A stretch of 64,000 nt of DNA from positions 1-64,000 of the forward strand of contig JBFWSR010000008.1 of NCBI GenBank assembly GCA_050248275.1. Direction: 5' to 3'. Below are positions 9,961-18,597 of this stretch, piece after piece; positions within the stretch are counted from its first letter, which is position 1; each line of letters starts with the position of its first letter. A model generated the notes under the pieces. That model made no database searches. It saw nothing but the letters and a program-made list of their open reading frames with translations, and was not told the DNA's origin. The translations under genes and the position numbers were made by a program. Source of the DNA: CAILZL01 sp050248275. Its GTDB lineage: Bacteria; Pseudomonadota; Gammaproteobacteria; Steroidobacterales; Steroidobacteraceae.

Positions 9961-10898
9961 GCCGCCACCTTTTCCGCGATCCGCAAAATTGCGCTGCGCG
10001 CACGTGGATTGCGCCTGATCTCCGCTTCGCTGGCGTGAATCGCTCGACCAACGCGCTTGAGTCGGGCGCGGCGCTCCGGTGGCACCTGCGGCAAGCCGGC
10101 AAACATGGGGTCATCCTGCGAGTGCTGCTGCATGAAACGTTTGACGCGTTGATCTTCCAGCGAATGGAAACTGATGACGCACAAACGACCACCCGGCCTG
10201 AGTACGGCCAGTGCCTGCACCAGCGCCTGATCGATCTGCTCCAGCTCAGCATTCACCACGATGCGAATCGCCTGAAAAGTACGCGTCGCCGGATGCTTGC
10301 CGGGCTCGCGCGTGGACACCGCCGCACTCACCAGCTGCGCCAGCTGTGCAGTCGTGGCGATGGGCTGCTCATGACGCGCCTGCACCAGCGCCGCGGCGAT
10401 GCGGCGCGCAAAACGCTCCTCGCCGTATTCACTGATGACCTGCTGCAGCTCCCGCTCGCTCACCCTGGCGAGCCAGGCCGCAGCGGTTATTCCCGATGAG
10501 TTATCCATGCGCATATCCAGCGGCCCGTCTTGCATGAAGCTGAATCCACGCGCCGCCTCATCAAGCTGCGGCGACGACACACCCAGATCGAACAACACCC
10601 CATCAAAACCCTGCATCAAACCCGTCTCGACAACCGCCGCCTGCAACTGCGCAAACGGCCGCTGCACCAACTGCAGACGCGCTTCATCCGCAAAACGCAC
10701 GCGGCCCGCAGCGATGGCGGCCGGATCGCGATCCAGCGCCAGCACACGACCTGTCACGCCCAGCCGCTGCAACACCGCCCATGTATGGCCACCCCGACCG
10801 AAGGTCGCATCGAGATAACAACCATCGGCACGGATGGCTAACGCCGCCAGCACCTCTTCAAGAAGAACCGGCTCATGCATCAACACCGGCGCGCTCAT
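9957..10898 (-). CDS. rsmH: 16S rRNA (cytosine(1402)-N4)-methyltransferase RsmH
   Basis: RsmH (MraW) methylates N4 of C1402 in 16S rRNA, a site also modified by RsmI, encoded at 12196. I use ATG 10898, giving 313 residues as in E. coli; the frame stays open upstream into mraZ. The protein begins with HEPVLLEEVL, followed by the SAM-binding YLDATFGRGGHT near residue 30. FDLGVSSPQLD and FSFMQDGPLDMRM follow, and the C-terminal ISFHSLEDQRVKRF is characteristic. It ends inside ftsL by four bases. Confidence 0.96.
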   Translation of the reverse strand: MSAPVLMHEPVLLEEVLAALAIRADGCYLDATFGRGGHTWAVLQRLGVTGRVLALDRDPAAIAAGRVRFADEARLQLVQRPFAQLQAAVVETGLMQGFDGVLFDLGVSSPQLDEAARGFSFMQDGPLDMRMDNSSGITAAAWLARVSERELQQVISEYGEERFARRIAAALVQARHEQPIATTAQLAQLVSAAVSTREPGKHPATRTFQAIRIVVNAELEQIDQALVQALAVLRPGGRLCVISFHSLEDQRVKRFMQQHSQDDPMFAGLPQVPPERRARLKRVGRAIHASEAEIRRNPRARSAILRIAEKVAA

Positions 10899-10909
10899 GA
10901 CAGCGCCCA

Positions 10910-11365
10910 CTACAGCGATATCGCGCCGAGTTCGGGAGACAGTTCCTGACTGCCCTGATGCAGCTTGATGCTCGCTTCGCGTTGCGCCACCCACAGCGCT
11001 TCATCCCACAACTCAAAACGGGTGCCCTGCCCCGACAGCACGACATCGCGCGTCAGACCGGCGTACTCACGCAAATTGGGTGGAATCAGCACACGACCAT
11101 GCGAATCCAGTTCCACATCGGTGGCATGACCGATCATCAGGCGCTGCAGGCTGCGCGCCACGGGATTCAGCGCAGGCAATTTGGAGAGCTTGCGTTCGAT
11201 CTCTTCCCAATCGGGCAGCATGTACAGCAGCAGGCAACGATCGGCATGATCGATCGTCGCCACCAGACGGCCAGCCGCGTCCTCCACGATGCTGTCCCGG
11301 TAACGGGTTGGCATCGCGAGACGCCCTTTGGCATCCAGCGTGACTTTGTTCTCGCCGCGAAACAT
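10910..11365 (-). CDS. mraZ: Transcriptional regulator MraZ
   Basis: MraZ is a ring-forming DNA-binding protein with two SpoVT/AbrB-like domains. In E. coli it represses the dcw promoter, including its own gene. I choose ATG 11365 (151 residues; E. coli 152) because the protein then starts MFRGENKVTLDAKGR, the family N-terminus. A longer open frame reaches into the promoter and is not used. The two DxxGR motifs, LDAKGRLAMP near residue 11 and LDSHGRVLIP near residue 89, are both present. It is the first gene of the cluster, with its own operator just upstream. Confidence 0.96.
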   Translation of the reverse strand: MFRGENKVTLDAKGRLAMPTRYRDSIVEDAAGRLVATIDHADRCLLLYMLPDWEEIERKLSKLPALNPVARSLQRLMIGHATDVELDSHGRVLIPPNLREYAGLTRDVVLSGQGTRFELWDEALWVAQREASIKLHQGSQELSPELGAISL

Positions 11366-11412
11366 ATGATTTAGCTTGCCCCGACTGCCCGATCCAGAAC
11401 CCGCTCCAAAAA

Positions 11413-11439
11413 TCCCACTCAATCCCACTTTTTCCCACT
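11413..11439 (-). promoter_or_regulatory. MraZ operator: three TGGGA boxes with 10-base spacing
   Basis: Read on the minus strand, the segment contains three direct copies of AGTGGGA starting exactly ten bases apart (plus-strand TCCCACT at 11413-11419, 11423-11429 and 11433-11439). This is the known MraZ site (TGGGN repeats with five-base spacers, one helical turn). The boxes lie directly downstream of the promoter -10 element, so bound MraZ would cover the transcription start. Confidence 0.88.
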
Positions 11440-11446
11440 TGAGTGC

Positions 11447-11476
11447 ACTATAGGGAGGCAGACTCGGGCAAGTCAA
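11447..11476 (-). promoter_or_regulatory. Promoter of the dcw cluster (Pmra)
   Basis: On the minus strand there is a -35 element TTGACT (11476-11471) and a -10 element TATAGT (11452-11447) separated by 18 bases. Each matches the sigma-70 consensus at five of six positions. The start would fall near 11440, at the edge of the MraZ boxes, about 75 bases upstream of mraZ. Confidence 0.75.
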
Positions 11477-11707
11477 CGCTCAAATTGAATTTTCCTGTTG
11501 GGGGACAGTGACTTAGCCGCTCTTGTGAGCATCCCTGCACGGCCTCAAAAACGTCACTCCATCTGAATCAGGGAGTTAAGAGACTTTTGTTAAATACATT
11601 TCATGAAGCAAAAGTGGATGACGGCTCGCTCCAAACGGCCTGAATACGTGACGTATGTCCCATGCCGCGCAAAGCGATCAGCAACAGCCAACAACCAAGG
11701 GGATTAA

Positions 11708-12098
<391 letters not shown>

Positions 12099-12195
12099 GC
12101 GCGCATGGTGCAGAGACCACCGGCAACAAGCAAGCAATTCCCGAGTATTGCCCGGCAGTCCAGCAGAATGATGAATTCCGAAACTAAAGGGCCGG

Positions 12196-13068
12196 CTAGT
12201 CCTTTGCGGTCTTGCGCTGCACCGCCAGCTCATAAAGCTCGGCGCGATTGCCGCCACAGAGACGCGCCGCCAGCTTGGCGGCCTGCGAGGCCGGCAATTC
12301 TTCCAGCAGCACCGTCAGTAATTCTTCGGCCTCCAGCGTAGTTGTCTGGCTTGCTGCCCGAACCGCGCCGTCCACCGCCAGTACCAGCTCACCACGCGAC
12401 ATGTCAGCATCATGAGCGGCGCGCCCGGCCAGACTCGCCAGGTCGCCGTAGTAGCTGGTTTCATGCAATTTAGTCAGCTCGCGACAGATCGCCACCTGTC
12501 TCGTCGGCCCGAAGACAGCCAGCATGTCCTCCAAGGTCTCGCGGCAGCGATGTGGCGCTTCGTAAAACACCAACGTGCGTTCTTCATGCAGCAGTTCACG
12601 CAGCCGTTCCCGGCGCTTGTTGGGTTTCGCTGCCAGAAAACCTTCAAAGACAAAACGCCCGGTTGGCAAGCCGGCCACCGACAGCGCCGCGATGGCGGCA
12701 CAAGCGCCGGGTATCGGCACGACACGAATGCCCTGTTGCGTCAGCTCATGGACCAGGCTGTAACCCGGATCGCTGATCAGGGGCGTGCCAGCATCGGATA
12801 TCAAGGCAATGTCCAAACCCTGCCGCAGGCGCTGCAGCAGTTCCGCGCTGCGGTGCCGTTCATTGTGCTCATGCAGGGACAGCATGGGCGTGTGGCAGCC
12901 GATCATCTGCAGCAGCTTGCTGCTGTGGCGCGTATCTTCAGCAGCAATCAACTGCACGCTGGCCAGCACCTGACGCGCCCGTGCACTGAGATCGTCCAGA
13001 TTGCCGATCGGTGTCGCCACCACAAACAATGTTCCAGACGAGGTTCCGGATGACTTGGCATCTGGCAT
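12196..13068 (-). CDS. rsmI: 16S rRNA (cytidine(1402)-2'-O)-methyltransferase RsmI
   Basis: RsmI adds the 2'-O-methyl group to C1402 of 16S rRNA, the nucleotide that RsmH also modifies. The start at ATG 13068 gives 290 residues (E. coli 286). Family features are LFVVATPIGNLDDLSARA near the N-terminus, AEDTRHSSKLL, ISDAGTPLISDPG, PIPGACA, and the FYEAPHR segment of tetrapyrrole-methylase-fold enzymes. It reads towards rnpB and is divergent from lpoA, with 78 bases between the two starts. Confidence 0.95.
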   Translation of the reverse strand: MPDAKSSGTSSGTLFVVATPIGNLDDLSARARQVLASVQLIAAEDTRHSSKLLQMIGCHTPMLSLHEHNERHRSAELLQRLRQGLDIALISDAGTPLISDPGYSLVHELTQQGIRVVPIPGACAAIAALSVAGLPTGRFVFEGFLAAKPNKRRERLRELLHEERTLVFYEAPHRCRETLEDMLAVFGPTRQVAICRELTKLHETSYYGDLASLAGRAAHDADMSRGELVLAVDGAVRAASQTTTLEAEELLTVLLEELPASQAAKLAARLCGGNRAELYELAVQRKTAKD

Positions 13069-13083
13069 CACGCTAAAGCTCCG

Positions 13084-13121
13084 TATAATGCGGCATTCGC
13101 GCGCCGCAGGCTTGCGGCGCG
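13084..13121 (+). promoter_or_regulatory. lpoA leader: consensus -10 followed by a GC-rich hairpin
   Basis: A perfect TATAAT lies at 13084-13089, with no convincing -35 at the right distance (CTGGCA at 13062-13067 is the best, 16 bases away). About ten bases further on, a perfect 9-bp stem CGCGCCGCA / TGCGGCGCG (13100-13108 and 13113-13121, loop GGCT) would sit at the very 5' end of the transcript. A GGGGGAAG ribosome site follows before the ATG at 13147. Confidence 0.5.
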
Positions 13122-13146
13122 ACATGCTGCGGGGGAAGCTGGCGAC

Positions 13147-15039
13147 ATGCAAGCACAGATCACGAGATGGACAATGAGATGGACGATGTCCGCCATCATG
13201 CTGATGGTTGTCATCGGCTTCGGCTTTCAGACCAATGTCCGGGCTGCAAGCAGCACCAGCACGCTGACCCAGGCAAACCGGTCGCGTCTGCTCAATGAAG
13301 CCGAACAACTGGCCGCACAGGGAAAATACGGCGATGCCGCCTCCCGCTTTGAATCGCTGGCCGCGCAATCGAGCAGCGCAGACCGCGATCACTTCATTCT
13401 GAAAGCTGCACGTAATGCGCAACTTGCCGGCGATGACGCCAAGGCACAGGGACTGTTAGATCTGTCAGGAAAAAACCTGGCTTCGCAGGACAGCACATTG
13501 CGCACGCTGGTCACTGCCGTACTGCAACTGCATGCCAATCAACCCGATAAGACCATCGCGGAGCTGGATCAGGTGCCGCTACCGCTGCCCGAGGAATTTG
13601 CCGCAGACCTGCTCATGACCCGTGCGCAGGCATTGTTTGCAACAGGCCGGATCGTGCCGGCAGTCAATACCAGCGTGGAACGCGAGCGGCATCTCAGCGC
13701 AGAGACCGAACTGGCGCAGAACCGGCAGTTCATCTGGGACAACCTGAAACAGGCGGTCAGTGCGGGTCGTGATCTCAGCCCCCCTATAGGTGCAAATCGC
13801 ATGACAGCGGGCTGGCTGGAGCTGGCTCAGCTGTTTGGCAGTAGTCAGCGCGACCCCTTCGCGCTCGGTCGCGGTCTCAATGACTGGCGCAGCCGCTACC
13901 CGACACATCCAGGCAGCAGCATGCTCATCACCGGCGCCCATTCACCCGTCGTGGTCAGGAATGCAGGCACGCGCATTGCCTTGTTGCTGCCGCTGTCAGG
14001 CAGGCAACAAGCCGCAGGCGTCGCCATACGCGATGGCTTTCTCGCTGCGGCCCTGCAAACCAGCTCAGCAGCGCGACCCGACATTCAGATATTCGATACC
14101 AATGAAACCAATGCCGTCGATGCTTATCAACACGCCATCCAGGCCGGTGCCAGCATCGTGGTCGGCCCTTTGCTCAAGGAAGATGTCGAAGCACTGGCGA
14201 GCACGCAACAGGTAGGCGTAATGACCTTGGCGCTGAACGTTCTGGGCGATGCACAACCGCCTCCGGCGCTGATGTTCCAGTTCGCCCTGGATCCGGAAGA
14301 AGAAGCGCGACAGGTTGCGCGGCGCGCCTTCAGCGAGGGCCATACGCGCGCCATTGCGCTCACTCCATACAGCGAATGGGGCCTGCGCATACAAAGCGCC
14401 TTTGCTGCCGAACTCCAGGCTCAGGGCGGTACGCTGGTCGCACAGCGCAGCTACGATCCGGCATCACGCGACTATGTGGGCCTGAGCAAACAATTATTCG
14501 CTTCACGAAAACCTGCACAAGCCCGGGCGCTGGCAGAGGCCCTGAGCAACAAACACACTACTCCTGATGCGCGGGATGATTACGACTATATTTTTCTGGC
14601 GGCGCAACCCGTGCAGGCAAAACAACTGCGGCCCGCGCTGCGTTTCGTGCTGCCGGACAGCAGCGTACCTGTTTATGCCACCTCGGACAGTTATGAACCG
14701 GACACCATCAACACCGATCTGGACGGGTTGCGTTTCGTTGACATGCCATGGGTCATCCATCGCGATACGGATACCGAAACGTTGTATGCCAGCATGAATC
14801 GCGTCTGGAACAGCAACCTGCGCAGCCGCAGCCGGCTCTACGGCTTCGGCATCGATGCGTTCAAGCTGATCAACTGGCTGCAGACGCCGCAACCACAGTT
14901 GGCCGCGCCCTTGCAGGGTGTAACAGGCCTGCTGGCGCTGGACCAATCAGGGCGAGTGCGACGCCAAGCGGATTGGGCGCAAATCATCAACGGCAAGCCT
15001 CAAGTCCTGCCCGATGTGACGATCAATCAACCGCACTGA
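13147..15039 (+). CDS. lpoA: Penicillin-binding protein activator, LpoA/LppC family, without lipobox
   Basis: LpoA is normally an outer-membrane lipoprotein that crosses the periplasm and activates PBP1A. The 630-residue protein (E. coli 678) shows the expected layout: an N-terminal TPR-like helical domain (about 45-270), then a periplasmic-binding-protein-like C-terminal domain from about 275 starting with RIALLLPLSGRQQAAGVAIRDGF. The N-terminus has a hydrophobic segment (about 14-27) ending VRA-AS, a signal peptidase I type site. I find no cysteine in the first 60 residues, so lipidation is not predicted. The family call is firm; the function as a PBP1A activator is inferred. It is followed after four bases by yraN. 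Confidence 0.88.
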   Translation: MQAQITRWTMRWTMSAIMLMVVIGFGFQTNVRAASSTSTLTQANRSRLLNEAEQLAAQGKYGDAASRFESLAAQSSSADRDHFILKAARNAQLAGDDAKAQGLLDLSGKNLASQDSTLRTLVTAVLQLHANQPDKTIAELDQVPLPLPEEFAADLLMTRAQALFATGRIVPAVNTSVERERHLSAETELAQNRQFIWDNLKQAVSAGRDLSPPIGANRMTAGWLELAQLFGSSQRDPFALGRGLNDWRSRYPTHPGSSMLITGAHSPVVVRNAGTRIALLLPLSGRQQAAGVAIRDGFLAAALQTSSAARPDIQIFDTNETNAVDAYQHAIQAGASIVVGPLLKEDVEALASTQQVGVMTLALNVLGDAQPPPALMFQFALDPEEEARQVARRAFSEGHTRAIALTPYSEWGLRIQSAFAAELQAQGGTLVAQRSYDPASRDYVGLSKQLFASRKPAQARALAEALSNKHTTPDARDDYDYIFLAAQPVQAKQLRPALRFVLPDSSVPVYATSDSYEPDTINTDLDGLRFVDMPWVIHRDTDTETLYASMNRVWNSNLRSRSRLYGFGIDAFKLINWLQTPQPQLAAPLQGVTGLLALDQSGRVRRQADWAQIINGKPQVLPDVTINQPH

Positions 15040-15043
15040 GCCA

Positions 15044-15412
15044 ATGACCAGACACTATCGCCAGGAAGCGGGTGACCGTGGTGAGGATCTGGCGCTGCGT
15101 CATCTGCAAGCGGCGGGACTGAAGTTATTGCAGCGTAATTACCGCTGTGCGGGCGGCGAAATCGATCTGGTAATGAGCGATGGACAGACGCTGGTGCTGG
15201 TCGAGGTGCGCTTTCGACGCGACCGCAGTTTCGGCGGCGCTGCCGCCTCGGTCGATGTCCGCAAGCAACAGCGGCTGATGCGTGCCGCACAACACCTGCT
15301 GCAAACTCATGCAGCCTATCGAAGACAGCGCGCGCGTTTTGATCTGATTGCCATCGATGGTGAGGGCGCGGCAACCCAGATCAACTGGATCAGGGATGCG
15401 TTCCGGCAATAA
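15044..15412 (+). CDS. yraN: YraN family protein (UPF0102, endonuclease-like fold)
   Basis: The 122-residue protein has the conserved start of the family (GEDLALRHLQAAGLKLLQRNYR), then GGEIDLVMSDGQTLVLVEVRFR. The E-I-D and V-E-V-R acidic and basic residues are the family's nuclease-like motif. The biochemical role is not established. It is probably translated with lpoA, from which it is four bases away. In Pseudomonas and E. coli yraN also sits next to lpoA, which supports both calls. Confidence 0.92.
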   Translation: MTRHYRQEAGDRGEDLALRHLQAAGLKLLQRNYRCAGGEIDLVMSDGQTLVLVEVRFRRDRSFGGAAASVDVRKQQRLMRAAQHLLQTHAAYRRQRARFDLIAIDGEGAATQINWIRDAFRQ

Positions 15413-15432
15413 AGCTGACGAGCAATTTAAAT

Positions 15433-15876
15433 CTACTTGACGACTTTCAATTGCGGACGATTTCGCGCCGGCTTGGTTGCAGCGCTTTCTGCCGCGGCGT
15501 CACCCGGTTCAGGGCCGGCATCCGGCGGTGTCGGCGGCGGCGCATCCTCATCGCTGAAGATCATGCCCTGACCGGTCTCGCGGGAATAAATACCCAGCAC
15601 GGCATGAACCGGCACCAGCACATGATGCGTCTGACCGCTGAAACGTGCATTGAACTCGACACGCTCGTTGCTCATCGTCAGGCCATTGGTGGCGTGATAA
15701 CTGACATTCAGCACAATCTTGCCGTCCTGCACATACTGGCTTGGCACTTCCACCCCCGCAGCAAGCGCATCCACCACCAGATGCGGCGTCTGCTGATTGT
15801 CGGTCATCCACTCGTGCATGGCGCGCAGCAGATACGGCCGCCGCGAGGTGAGCACCGGCGTCTTGCCCTGACTCAT
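15433..15876 (-). CDS. sspB: ClpXP protease specificity-enhancing factor SspB
   Basis: SspB is a cytoplasmic dimeric adaptor that delivers ssrA-tagged proteins to ClpXP. The 147-residue protein has the folded domain at about 10-112 (RRPYLLRAMHEWM, VLVPVHAVLGIYSRETG). A flexible acidic, Pro- and Ala-rich linker follows, then the C-terminal ClpX-binding tail RPQLKVVK, close to the known XB motif. It overlaps sspA by four bases, the usual sspA-sspB pair. Confidence 0.95.
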   Translation of the reverse strand: MSQGKTPVLTSRRPYLLRAMHEWMTDNQQTPHLVVDALAAGVEVPSQYVQDGKIVLNVSYHATNGLTMSNERVEFNARFSGQTHHVLVPVHAVLGIYSRETGQGMIFSDEDAPPPTPPDAGPEPGDAAAESAATKPARNRPQLKVVK

Positions 15877-16478
15877 GTGCGCAAGGCCCGTTCAGCCCAG
15901 GAAAGGCTGCGACGAAAAGCGGGACGCATGAACACTCGTCGTTCATATTGCAGCACGGCTTCCGCCTGTTGTGACGACAGCTTGATGTCCCAACTGGGCA
16001 AGCGCCACAGCACTGGCGCAATGGTGGCATCGACCAGCGTGAGATCCGCAGATTGGAAATAAGGCTGACTGCGGAACACCTCCACATTCGCCAGGATTAC
16101 GTCATGCAACGTCCGGCGCGCTTCGTCGGCGCGCTTGCGATCGCCGGTTTGCTCGATGTCCGCCGCCAGGGCATACCAGTCGCGCTCAATGCGATACATG
16201 GTCAGTTTGAAACGGGCGCGCATGATCGGATCCACCGGCATCAGCGGCGGATGCGGATAGCGCTCATCCAGATACTCGATGATGATGCGCGAGTCATAGA
16301 GCACCAGATCGCGTTCCACCAGGGTCGGCAGGCTCTGGTAAGGATTCAAATCCAGCAAATCCTCGGGCAAGGCACGACCGTCGACATCGACGATATCAAT
16401 CGTGACATCTTTTTCTGCCAGAACGAAACGCGTGCGATGACTCCAGATATCTTTGGGACTGGAGAAGAGCGTCATCAT
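15873..16478 (-). CDS. sspA: Stringent starvation protein A SspA
   Basis: SspA binds RNA polymerase and affects stationary-phase and acid-stress transcription. It has a glutathione S-transferase fold but no GST activity in E. coli. The 201-residue protein has the thioredoxin-like N-domain (LFSSPKDIWSHRTRFVLAEK, then NPYQSLPTLVERDLVLYDS) and an all-helical C-domain. Two adjacent ATGs (16478, 16475) are possible starts. It lies downstream of the bc1 operon and overlaps sspB, the arrangement known from Pseudomonas. Confidence 0.94.
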   Translation of the reverse strand: MMTLFSSPKDIWSHRTRFVLAEKDVTIDIVDVDGRALPEDLLDLNPYQSLPTLVERDLVLYDSRIIIEYLDERYPHPPLMPVDPIMRARFKLTMYRIERDWYALAADIEQTGDRKRADEARRTLHDVILANVEVFRSQPYFQSADLTLVDATIAPVLWRLPSWDIKLSSQQAEAVLQYERRVFMRPAFRRSLSWAERALRT

Positions 16479-16571
16479 GGGAAGCGCCCTTATTTAGTAA
16501 TTCATGTAAAACAGATCACAATGAAGCGCCTGTTGCCCGGCGATCACGCCAGGCAGGAACAAGCAGAAAAA

Positions 16572-17336
16572 TCACTTCACGTCCTTCCAGTATTCCTTCT
16601 TGAGCGCATACGCCAGCAGGAACAATACCAGCAGGAACCCGACCACCCGGAAACCAAGATTGCGGCGTTGCAACTGCACCGGCTCGCCGATGTAATCCAG
16701 GAAATTCACCGTGTCGCGCACGAACTCATCGTACTCTTCCGGTGACAACTTGCCCTTGGTGGCCAGTTCGTAGCCTTTGAATTCCTTCTCGACATTGCCT
16801 TCTGCAGTGGTCACGCCCTCATAAACGGCTTGCTGTACGCCCTGCAGTTCCCACAACACATGCGGCATGGCAGCGCCAGGCAACACGGTATTGTTCATGC
16901 CAGTGGGGCGTGATGGATCGAGATAGAACGACTTCAGAAAGCTGTACAGATAGTCCGTACCGCGCGCCCGTGCAATCAGGGACAGATCCGGCGGCGCCTT
17001 GCCAAACCATTTCGCCGCATCGGCCTCCGACATGGCATTGGCCAGGGTATCGGTAAGTTTGCCGCCGCTGAAGATCAGGTTTTCCTTGACCTGCTGATCG
17101 GTGAGATTCAGATCCAGCGCCAGACGATTGAAGCGTACATATTTCGCTGCATGGCACCCGGAACAATAGTTCACGAAATTGCGCGCGCCGCGCTGCAACG
17201 ATGCCTTGTTGGCCACGTCATTGTTGGCTTTCTCGTAGTGGCCTTCATTGGCCAGCGAAGTCGTGGTACCTGTGGTCAGTACACCGGCCGCCATGACGGC
17301 AGCCAACATCCGCAATTTGTTGCTTTTCTTGAACAT
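16572..17336 (-). CDS. petC: Cytochrome c1 of the bc1 complex
   Basis: Cytochrome c1 passes electrons from the Rieske protein to soluble cytochrome c. From ATG 17336 the protein has 254 residues; ATG 17351, inside petB, would add five. A signal peptide ends near residue 29 (SLA-NEG). The heme site CSGCH is at 58-62, the methionine ligand lies in GAAMPHVLWE, and a C-terminal membrane anchor (VVGFLLVLFLLAYALKKEYW) ends the protein. It is the third gene of petA-petB-petC. Confidence 0.95.
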   Translation of the reverse strand: MFKKSNKLRMLAAVMAAGVLTTGTTTSLANEGHYEKANNDVANKASLQRGARNFVNYCSGCHAAKYVRFNRLALDLNLTDQQVKENLIFSGGKLTDTLANAMSEADAAKWFGKAPPDLSLIARARGTDYLYSFLKSFYLDPSRPTGMNNTVLPGAAMPHVLWELQGVQQAVYEGVTTAEGNVEKEFKGYELATKGKLSPEEYDEFVRDTVNFLDYIGEPVQLQRRNLGFRVVGFLLVLFLLAYALKKEYWKDVK

Positions 17337-17340
17337 GGTC

Positions 17341-18597
17341 TTAGTGGGCATGGTAGGTCACTCGTTCAGGAACCGGCTTGGTCTTGTCCACCTTGGTGTA
17401 CCAGGGCATCAGGATGAAGAACAAGAAATACAGGACCGAGAACAGCCGCGACAGGTAGGTATTGGTGGTGGTGGCCGGGTTCAACCCCAGATAGCCCAGC
17501 GCCAGGAAGCTGATGACAAAGATGCCCAGGAAGGTCTTGAACAACCAGCCGCGATAGCGGATCGACTTGACCGGGCTGCGATCCAGCCAGGGCAGGAAGC
17601 ACAGAACAACCACACCGGCGCCCATGCCGATTACGCCAAACAGCTTGTCAGGCACGGCGCGCAGGATCGCGTAGAACGGCGTGAAGTACCACACTGGCGC
17701 AATGTGCGCCGGCGTCTGCAGGCGATTGGCCGGATCGAAATTGGCCATTTCCAGGAAGTAGCCCCCCACGGTCGGCGCAAAGAACACCACCAACGCAAAC
17801 AAGATGGCAAAGCCGACGAAACCCATTACATCCTTCACAGTGTAGTAAGGATGAAACGGAATACCGTCCAGCGGCTTGCCGTCCGCGCCCTTGTATTTCT
17901 TGATTTCAACGCCATCGGGATTATTCGATCCCACTTCGTGTAATGCCAGGATATGCGCCACGACCAGGAACACCAGCGCCAGTGGCAGAGCAATCACGTG
18001 CAGCGCAAAGAAGCGATTCAGGGTGATGTCGGAAATGTAGTAATCGCCGCGAATCCATTCCAGCAAGGAACTGCCCACGTAGGGAATGGCACCGAACAGC
18101 GAGGTGATCACCTGTGCGCCCCAGTAGGACATGTTGCCCCACGGCAGCAGATAGCCGAAGAAGGCTTCCGCCATCAGGCAGAGATAGATCAGCATGCCGA
18201 ATATCCACAACAATTCACGCGGGTTCTTGTACGAGCCATACATCAGGCCGCGGAACATGTGGAGATACACCACGATGAAAAACGCGGAAGCACCGGTGGA
18301 ATGCATGTAACGGATCAGCCAGCCCCAATCGACATCGCGCATGATGTATTCCACCGACGCAAACGCGCCTTCGGCGGAGGGCTTGTAGTTCATGGTCAGG
18401 AAAATGCCGGTGACGATCTGCAACACCAACACTGCCAAAGCCAGCGAACCGAAGTAGTACCAGAAGTTGAAATTCTTCGGTGCGTAATACTCGGTAACGT
18501 GCTCACGCAACATCTTGGTGAGCGGGAAACGTGCATCAATCCAGCCCAATAAACCGGTAGTCCCTACTTTATTATGAGTATCTGCAGCGCTCATCAA
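17341..18597 (-). CDS. petB: Cytochrome b of the bc1 complex
   Basis: Integral membrane subunit with the two b hemes and the quinol oxidation and reduction sites. The 418 residues form eight membrane helices. The histidine ligand pairs are in helices 2 and 4 (YMHSTGASAFFIVVYLHMFR; RFFALHVIALPLALVFLVVAH). The Qo-site motif appears as a P-V-W-Y segment (HIAPVWYFTPFYAILR) in place of the mitochondrial PEWY, as is common in proteobacteria. It overlaps petA by four bases. Confidence 0.96.
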   Translation of the reverse strand: MMSAADTHNKVGTTGLLGWIDARFPLTKMLREHVTEYYAPKNFNFWYYFGSLALAVLVLQIVTGIFLTMNYKPSAEGAFASVEYIMRDVDWGWLIRYMHSTGASAFFIVVYLHMFRGLMYGSYKNPRELLWIFGMLIYLCLMAEAFFGYLLPWGNMSYWGAQVITSLFGAIPYVGSSLLEWIRGDYYISDITLNRFFALHVIALPLALVFLVVAHILALHEVGSNNPDGVEIKKYKGADGKPLDGIPFHPYYTVKDVMGFVGFAILFALVVFFAPTVGGYFLEMANFDPANRLQTPAHIAPVWYFTPFYAILRAVPDKLFGVIGMGAGVVVLCFLPWLDRSPVKSIRYRGWLFKTFLGIFVISFLALGYLGLNPATTTNTYLSRLFSVLYFLFFILMPWYTKVDKTKPVPERVTYHAH

